Origin: Thioalkalivibrio sp.
Lineage (GTDB): Bacteria; Pseudomonadota; Gammaproteobacteria; Ectothiorhodospirales; Ectothiorhodospiraceae
Direction: 5' to 3'
NCBI GenBank assembly: GCA_003550945.1
Contig: PULL01000269.1
Location: 1 to 9,005 of the forward strand
DNA: 9,005 nt
Shown: in pieces, positions 5,275 to 9,005 of the stretch
Layout: each line of letters starts with the position of its first letter
Position numbering within the stretch: the stretch's first letter is position 1
Notes under the pieces: model-generated
Told to the model about the DNA's origin: nothing
Database searches by the model: none
Seen by the model: only the letters and a program-made list of their open reading frames with translations
Program-made: the position numbers and the translations under genes

Positions 5275-6447
5275 ATGATGGCATCATCGGGGTTCTGTTT
5301 CTGGCATTGGCTTATCGCCGCAATCCTTCTCGCGTTCCTGTCCGGGGCAACGGCGTCCGCACAGAACGACCGCGTGCCGGCAGGCTCGCTGGCGGAGTAT
5401 TCGGGAAACCTGGAACAGGCGCTGCACGGGCAGGACATTGCCTGGACGGCCGAACGGGACAGCCTGGTTGCGGCCGCACTCAACGACTGGCTCACCTGGA
5501 TGCGGCCCACGCTGATCGACGCCTACGAGCAGTACATGTACATGCGTCACCTGATGTGGCCGGTCTACGCGGAAGCAGGGCTGCCCGAGGGCCTGCTCTT
5601 CGGCATTCTCGCCAAGGAGTCCGGGGGACGTGTCCACTCGGTGTCCCGGATGGGTGCCGCGGGCCCGCTGCAGTTCATGGGTCATACGGCGCTCCGGCTC
5701 GGCCTGCGTATCGACGAAGAACGCGACGAGCGCTTCGACCCGCTTGCCGCGACCCGTGCGAACGTTGCCTACCTTCGGGAGCGCTTCATCGAATACGACG
5801 GCGATCTCGCGCTGGCTCTGGCCGCCTACAATGCGGGGGAGACGCGCGTGCTACGCCTGGCACGCGGGTTCGAGGATCCCAGCTTCTGGGATCCGGAGCT
5901 GTTCCGCCAGTTGCCCCGGGAAACCCAGGAGTACGTCCCCTACGTGTTGTCTGCGGCCCTGCTGTTCCAGGAGCCGGAGAGGTTTGGCGTCGAATTCCCA
6001 AGGGTGGATATATGGCCCGCGACGATTGAGCTCGCGGCACCGAAGACGCTGGCCGAGCTGTCGATCTGTCTCGGACAGGGTGGCAGCCGTGCCGGCTGGT
6101 TCCGCACGCTGCGCAACCTGAACCCGCATCACGAACACGATGCGCGGCTGCCCAGCGGCTACCCGGTGCAGGTACCGGCCGAACTCGTGGTGCTGTACGA
6201 GGAAGACTGTCTGAACGGGTCCCGCACGGAACTCGCGACCCGCCTGCACCAGGCCCGCGACGAGCGGCGGGCGTTGCTCGCGGTACGAACCTACACGGTG
6301 CGCAGTGGCGACACGCTCTCGACCATCGTGCATCAGCAGGGTTGCCCAAGCCTCAGGGCGGTGGCCGACGCGAACGGCATCCAGCCCCCCCGTTACCTGA
6401 TCCGGCCGGGCCAGCAGCTGCAGTTGGTCGGATGCCGGCTGCGGTAG
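5275..6447 (+). CDS. Membrane-bound lytic murein transglycosylase, MltD-type (SLT + LysM)
   Basis: 390 residues. A signal peptide (about 1-29, ATASA-Q) exports it to the periplasm; there is no lipobox, unlike E. coli MltD. The SLT (goose-lysozyme-like) domain spans about 90-230: catalytic E115 in AKESGG, the GAAGPLQFM motif (128-135), ALAAYNAGETRV (181-192) and ETQEYVPYVL (216-225). A middle region follows, then one LysM domain (about 339-385: YTVRSGDTLSTIV ... YLIRPGQQLQL) that binds peptidoglycan. MltD of E. coli has two LysM copies and about 450 residues, so this one is shorter. It cleaves the MurNAc-GlcNAc bond, giving 1,6-anhydro ends, in wall remodelling. AGGAGG lies 6 bases before the first of two tandem ATGs. 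An in-frame TTG at 5191 is rejected. Four cysteines (265, 312, 357, 387) lie in the C-terminal half, enough for two disulfides. Confidence 0.92.
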   Translation: MMASSGFCFWHWLIAAILLAFLSGATASAQNDRVPAGSLAEYSGNLEQALHGQDIAWTAERDSLVAAALNDWLTWMRPTLIDAYEQYMYMRHLMWPVYAEAGLPEGLLFGILAKESGGRVHSVSRMGAAGPLQFMGHTALRLGLRIDEERDERFDPLAATRANVAYLRERFIEYDGDLALALAAYNAGETRVLRLARGFEDPSFWDPELFRQLPRETQEYVPYVLSAALLFQEPERFGVEFPRVDIWPATIELAAPKTLAELSICLGQGGSRAGWFRTLRNLNPHHEHDARLPSGYPVQVPAELVVLYEEDCLNGSRTELATRLHQARDERRALLAVRTYTVRSGDTLSTIVHQQGCPSLRAVADANGIQPPRYLIRPGQQLQLVGCRLR

Positions 6448-6486
6448 GCGGGTCGGGGACGGAGGAGCGCCGCACCCTTACCCGAA

Positions 6487-6510
6487 TCCTCCCCCACAAA
6501 TGGGGGAGGA
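6487..6510. terminator. Perfect 10-bp hairpin between mltD-type gene and mdh
   Basis: TCCTCCCCCA (6487-6496) pairs with TGGGGGAGGA (6501-6510) around the 4-base loop CAAA. It lies 39 bases after the transglycosylase stop and 72 bases beyond the mdh stop, so it can serve both convergent genes. There is no T-run on either strand, so termination may need Rho or the stem may protect 3' ends. Confidence 0.5.
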
Positions 6511-6582
6511 CGATTATGGTTGTCCGGGGGTTGGGCGCGTGCCAGGAAGGTTCACGTGAATATCGCGTGTCGAGCCTGATCG

Positions 6583-7539
6583 CTAGAGGCCCATCAGGCG
6601 GTTCAGGGCCTCGAAGGTGTTGCGCACGTCGTTGGCGGAGGTCTCGAGCAGCTTGCGCTCGTCTGCGTCGAGCTCGATTTCGACAATCTCCCGGATTCCG
6701 CCCCGGCCAAGCTTCACCGGCACACCGACGAACAGGTTTTCGAGCCCGTACTGGCCGGTGACCCAGGCCGAGCAGGGGAGAATCCGGTTCTGGTCCAGCG
6801 CAATGGCCTCGACCATCTGCGCAGTGGCCGCACCCGGTGCATACCAGGCCGACATGCCCATGATCTCCACGAACTCGCCGCCTCCGAATCGCGTGCGGCG
6901 GATGATTTCGTCGAGACGATCTTTCGCGATCAGCTGGGTGACCGGAATTCCGGATACTGTCGTGTAGCGGGGCAGTGGCACCATGCTGTCACCGTGACCG
7001 CCAAGAATCAGCGCCTGGACATCCTTCGGGGAAATATTGAGCTCCTGGGCGAGAAATGCGCGGTAACGTGCTGTATCCAGGACGCCGGCCATTCCCACAA
7101 CACGCTCAGGCGGCAGACCGCTTGTGCGGTAGGCAACATAGGTCATCGCGTCCAGTGGGTTGGAAACCACGACGATCACGGTATCAGGCGAGTGGCGCGC
7201 GAGCTGCTCCGCAACGCCCTTGACGATACCGGCATTGGTTTCGAGCAGGTCGTCCCGGCTCATGCCGGGGCCGCGCGGAACACCCGCGGTGATCACGCAC
7301 ACGTCGGATCCGGCGGTAGCCTCGTAACCCGTGGTTCCGTGCAGATAGGTGTCAAACAGGTGAAGCGGGGACGTCTGCCACTGGTCCAGCGCGCGCCCCT
7401 TTGCGGGTTCGAGGGTGCGCCCGTCACGGGTGACCTGGATATCGACGGCGACCACCTCCTGAGCGAAATCACGCTGCGCAATCGCCAGCGCCACCGCAGA
7501 CCCGACGTTCCCACCAGCTCCCACGACCGTAATTTTCAT
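6583..7539 (-). CDS. mdh: Malate dehydrogenase (LDH-like, NAD-dependent)
   Basis: 318 residues. It oxidises L-malate to oxaloacetate in the cytoplasmic TCA cycle. The Rossmann loop is GAGGNVG (7-13), a GxxGxxG form, and D33 at the end of the second strand points to NAD. Substrate residues are R89 and R95 in GVPRGPGMSRDDLL (R89 marks MDH rather than lactate dehydrogenase, which has Gln there), N127 (VSNPLD), D155 with R158 (LDTAR), and the catalytic His H182 in GGHGDSMVPL. A few extra residues after D33 (VTRDGRTLEP) lengthen the first part relative to many MDHs. The track-like GTG at 7542 directly before the ATG is not used: GGGAG sits 5 bases from the ATG but only 2 from the GTG. It is transcribed alone or after the lipoprotein gene, separated by a hairpin, so probably from its own promoter. 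Confidence 0.95.
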   Translation of the reverse strand: MKITVVGAGGNVGSAVALAIAQRDFAQEVVAVDIQVTRDGRTLEPAKGRALDQWQTSPLHLFDTYLHGTTGYEATAGSDVCVITAGVPRGPGMSRDDLLETNAGIVKGVAEQLARHSPDTVIVVVSNPLDAMTYVAYRTSGLPPERVVGMAGVLDTARYRAFLAQELNISPKDVQALILGGHGDSMVPLPRYTTVSGIPVTQLIAKDRLDEIIRRTRFGGGEFVEIMGMSAWYAPGAATAQMVEAIALDQNRILPCSAWVTGQYGLENLFVGVPVKLGRGGIREIVEIELDADERKLLETSANDVRNTFEALNRLMGL

Positions 7540-7607
7540 CACAACTCCCAGCTTTTTTATCTGCCTGCAGTCTAACGCCGTCCCCTGGGCCGAACCAGCC
7601 TGATCGG

Positions 7608-7632
7608 TGCCTGCCGGAATCCCCGGCAGGCA
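7608..7632 (-). terminator. Perfect 10-bp hairpin after the lipoprotein gene
   Basis: TGCCTGCCGG (7608-7617) pairs with CCGGCAGGCA (7623-7632) around a 5-base loop. On the transcript it begins 26 bases after the lipoprotein stop and ends about 70 bases before the mdh start. It has no U-tract; it may be a Rho-assisted terminator or attenuator between the two genes. Confidence 0.45.
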
Positions 7633-7657
7633 ACATCGGGCCTCGTAGCGCCAGGCG

Positions 7658-8179
7658 TTACTCCTCCTCGGGGGCCTCGGGGGTGGTCAGGCGCTCCCAA
7701 GCTGCGGACGCATCGGACCAGGCGGCTTTTGCCGCTTCCCGTGCCTCTGTCCAAGCGTCGCCGGTGTAGTCCCGGGCCGCCTCCCAGGCGTCCTGTGCCT
7801 GATCTCGGGTCCTCGCAGCGGTTTGCTTGGCAGCCTCCCAGGCCTCACCGCCTTCTTCGCGCCCGATGCGCAGGGCCTCTTCAGTGCGCTCCTGAGCCTG
7901 TTCGGCGAGCGCACGCGCCCGGTCCCAGAGCTCCGCGCCACGGTCGGCTTCTTCGTCCTCGGCTTCGGGCAGCGCGGGGGCTTCGGTTTGATCCTCGTGC
8001 ATGGCTTCCGGCATCGGGTCATGGGCCGGTGGGGCTTCGGGCTCCGGCGGTGGGGTTGGAGCGATCTCGGGTGCCGGTTCCACGGGTTCCGGGGCCGGTT
8101 GCGGCGGCTCGGCATCGTTGCGCTGGCAGCCGGCGATCAACAGCGCGATGGCGACTACAGGTAGCAGCAGGTAATGCAT
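7658..8179 (-). CDS. Lipoprotein with Pro/Glu-rich linker and Trp-periodic helical domain
   Basis: 173 residues. A signal peptide ends in a good lipobox LIAGC, making C18 the lipidated residue; QRN follows, with no Asp at +2, so outer-membrane sorting is expected. Residues 21-77 are a Pro/Glu/Ala-rich linker (PEPVEPAPEIAPTPPPEPEA). Residues 78-164 should form a long charged amphipathic helix rich in Ala, Glu and Arg. Its tryptophans fall at 85, 114, 132, 143, 154 and 161, with spacings 29, 18, 11, 11 and 7, all near whole numbers of helical turns, so they line one face. The pattern recalls hendecad or apolipoprotein/LEA-like helices. No family is recognised; a linker-mounted helix could bind membrane, wall or a partner. 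GGGAGGA lies about 8 bases before the ATG; upstream residues in the open frame (MQSSRTDCSPREERA) are not part of a signal peptide. Confidence 0.85.
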   Translation of the reverse strand: MHYLLLPVVAIALLIAGCQRNDAEPPQPAPEPVEPAPEIAPTPPPEPEAPPAHDPMPEAMHEDQTEAPALPEAEDEEADRGAELWDRARALAEQAQERTEEALRIGREEGGEAWEAAKQTAARTRDQAQDAWEAARDYTGDAWTEAREAAKAAWSDASAAWERLTTPEAPEEE

Positions 8180-8340
8180 TGCACGTTCCTCCCTCGGCGA
8201 ACAGTCGGTTCGACTGCTCTGCAATGATACGTCGCGACGGCAAAAAGTCGTTAAGCCTCTCAGCGTGTCTGTTACCCGTGATGCTCAGGCCCGGGGTTCC
8301 GGCAGGGCCGCCACGCCGGCACGGGTGCGAGTGGCCCGGA

Positions 8341-8901
8341 TCAGCGCTTGTCGCGTTTCGCCTGGCTCCGCGCGGTGCTTGCACGCTTGTGGGCCACCTG
8401 GACCTTGGTCCGGGCCTTGACCTGGGCCGAAGGGCCCGCGGCGGCGGCCTTTTTCGTGGTGGCCTTCGCCGGTCCCTTGGCCGCGAGCGCTGCCCGGGGC
8501 GACGGTGCCTTGGTCTTCGCCGGCGTCTTTGGTTTTGCCGCGGGCTTGGGGGCTGCCGCCTTCTTCGGGGCCTTGCTTGGGGCAGGCGCCGGTTCGGCCG
8601 TGATCTTGTCCAGGCGGGCCTCGAACCGCTTCAATACCTCGTCGAACAGGCGGGCCTTCTGTTCGGTGCGCTGGTTGGCGCTGCCGCTTCGTCCGCGCTT
8701 GCTGCCGGTCGATTCCTGCGACGCCAGCGACTGGCGCCGGAAGAGGTCGGTGTTCTTGTCGCGGAGGGTGCGCGCCCGCTTGATCTTGCTTCGCAGCTGA
8801 GCGGGTGTGTGCAGAGTGATCGCGTCCGCCAGTGACGCGGTGAACAGCTCGTACTCCGTGTCGTTGCAGATTGCGCGCGCCTGCCTTCGGTTGTAGGCCA
8901 T
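8341..8901 (-). CDS. Small basic protein with histone H1-like Ala/Lys/Pro tail
   Basis: 186 residues in two parts. Residues 1-100 have an ordinary, probably helical composition (RRQARAICNDTEYELFTASL, then a run of Lys/Arg-rich helix QLRSKIKRARTLRDKNTDLF and a second helix EQKARLFDEVLKRFEARLDK). Residues 101-186 are low-complexity, dominated by Ala, Lys, Pro and Thr in KAPKK, KPAAK, KTPAK and AKGPAK units, as in eukaryotic histone H1 tails and bacterial AlgP/HU-tail proteins. Such tails bind nucleic acid through charge. It is probably cytoplasmic and nucleoid- or RNA-associated, but the N-terminal domain is not one I can name. AAGGAAGGA precedes the ATG; that start sits in a CCATCGATGG palindrome. 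The tail's repeats are prone to length change between strains. Confidence 0.85.
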   Translation of the reverse strand: MAYNRRQARAICNDTEYELFTASLADAITLHTPAQLRSKIKRARTLRDKNTDLFRRQSLASQESTGSKRGRSGSANQRTEQKARLFDEVLKRFEARLDKITAEPAPAPSKAPKKAAAPKPAAKPKTPAKTKAPSPRAALAAKGPAKATTKKAAAAGPSAQVKARTKVQVAHKRASTARSQAKRDKR

Positions 8902-9005
8902 CGATGGTTCCTTCCTTTGCCGTTGGTGTTGCACCCGAGAATAGTCAATGCGCCGGTCTTTTGGGACGAAAATGGCATCTGGACGCCCTTTCCATCGAAA
9001 AAACC

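Noticed and set aside
7729..8835. Very long plus-strand open frame of 368 codons
   Set aside because: It spans two minus-strand genes and the gap between them, is Arg/Gly/Leu-rich, and is explained by the Ala/Lys codon bias of those genes.

Overview
The window is GC-rich, compactly coded bacterial DNA with strong Shine-Dalgarno sites. The gene content (LysM/SLT murein transglycosylase, ABC-2 exporter, LDH-like malate dehydrogenase, lipoprotein, curlin-repeat proteins, Ala/Lys-rich histone-like tail protein) fits a Gram-negative proteobacterium, most likely a gammaproteobacterium of the Chromatiales/Ectothiorhodospiraceae kind. That placement is inferred from gene types and composition, not from a marker gene. 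I support twelve protein genes. I see no rRNA, tRNA, CRISPR array or insertion sequence.

Layout from left to right. Bases 1-395 hold no gene I can support, but carry three copies of a 10-base direct repeat ahead of a stand-alone CBS-pair protein (396-854, +). A leftward cluster follows (2505 to 961, -). It has three small secreted curlin-repeat proteins with 6, 4-5 and 3-4 repeat units, then a predicted exported protein of unknown function whose start overlaps the last curlin stop (ATGA). The first two curlin genes are each followed at once by a stable GC-rich stem-loop without a U-tract, which suggests graded expression or mRNA stabilisation. None of the curli secretion or regulatory genes (csgD, E, F, G) lies in the window. 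A 390-base intergenic region containing a large nested inverted repeat (2691-2743) separates this cluster from a rightward CPBP-family membrane protease (2896-3465, +).

Convergent with the protease is a two-gene ABC-2 exporter operon (ATPase 5032-4313, permease 4270-3476, -). A divergent intergenic region with a perfect 16-bp palindrome separates it from an MltD-type lytic transglycosylase (5275-6447, +). That gene converges on malate dehydrogenase (7539-6583, -), with a 10-bp hairpin between them. Upstream of mdh on the same strand are a lipoprotein with a Trp-periodic helical domain (8179-7658) and a small basic protein with a histone H1-like Ala/Lys/Pro tail (8901-8341).

Most of the window is cell-envelope biology: amyloid-type surface fibres, murein turnover, an exporter, a membrane protease and an outer-membrane-type lipoprotein. 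The mdh gene (TCA cycle) and the CBS sensor are housekeeping. The part most worth a second look is the curlin cluster with its intercistronic hairpins, coupled unknown gene and upstream inverted repeat.
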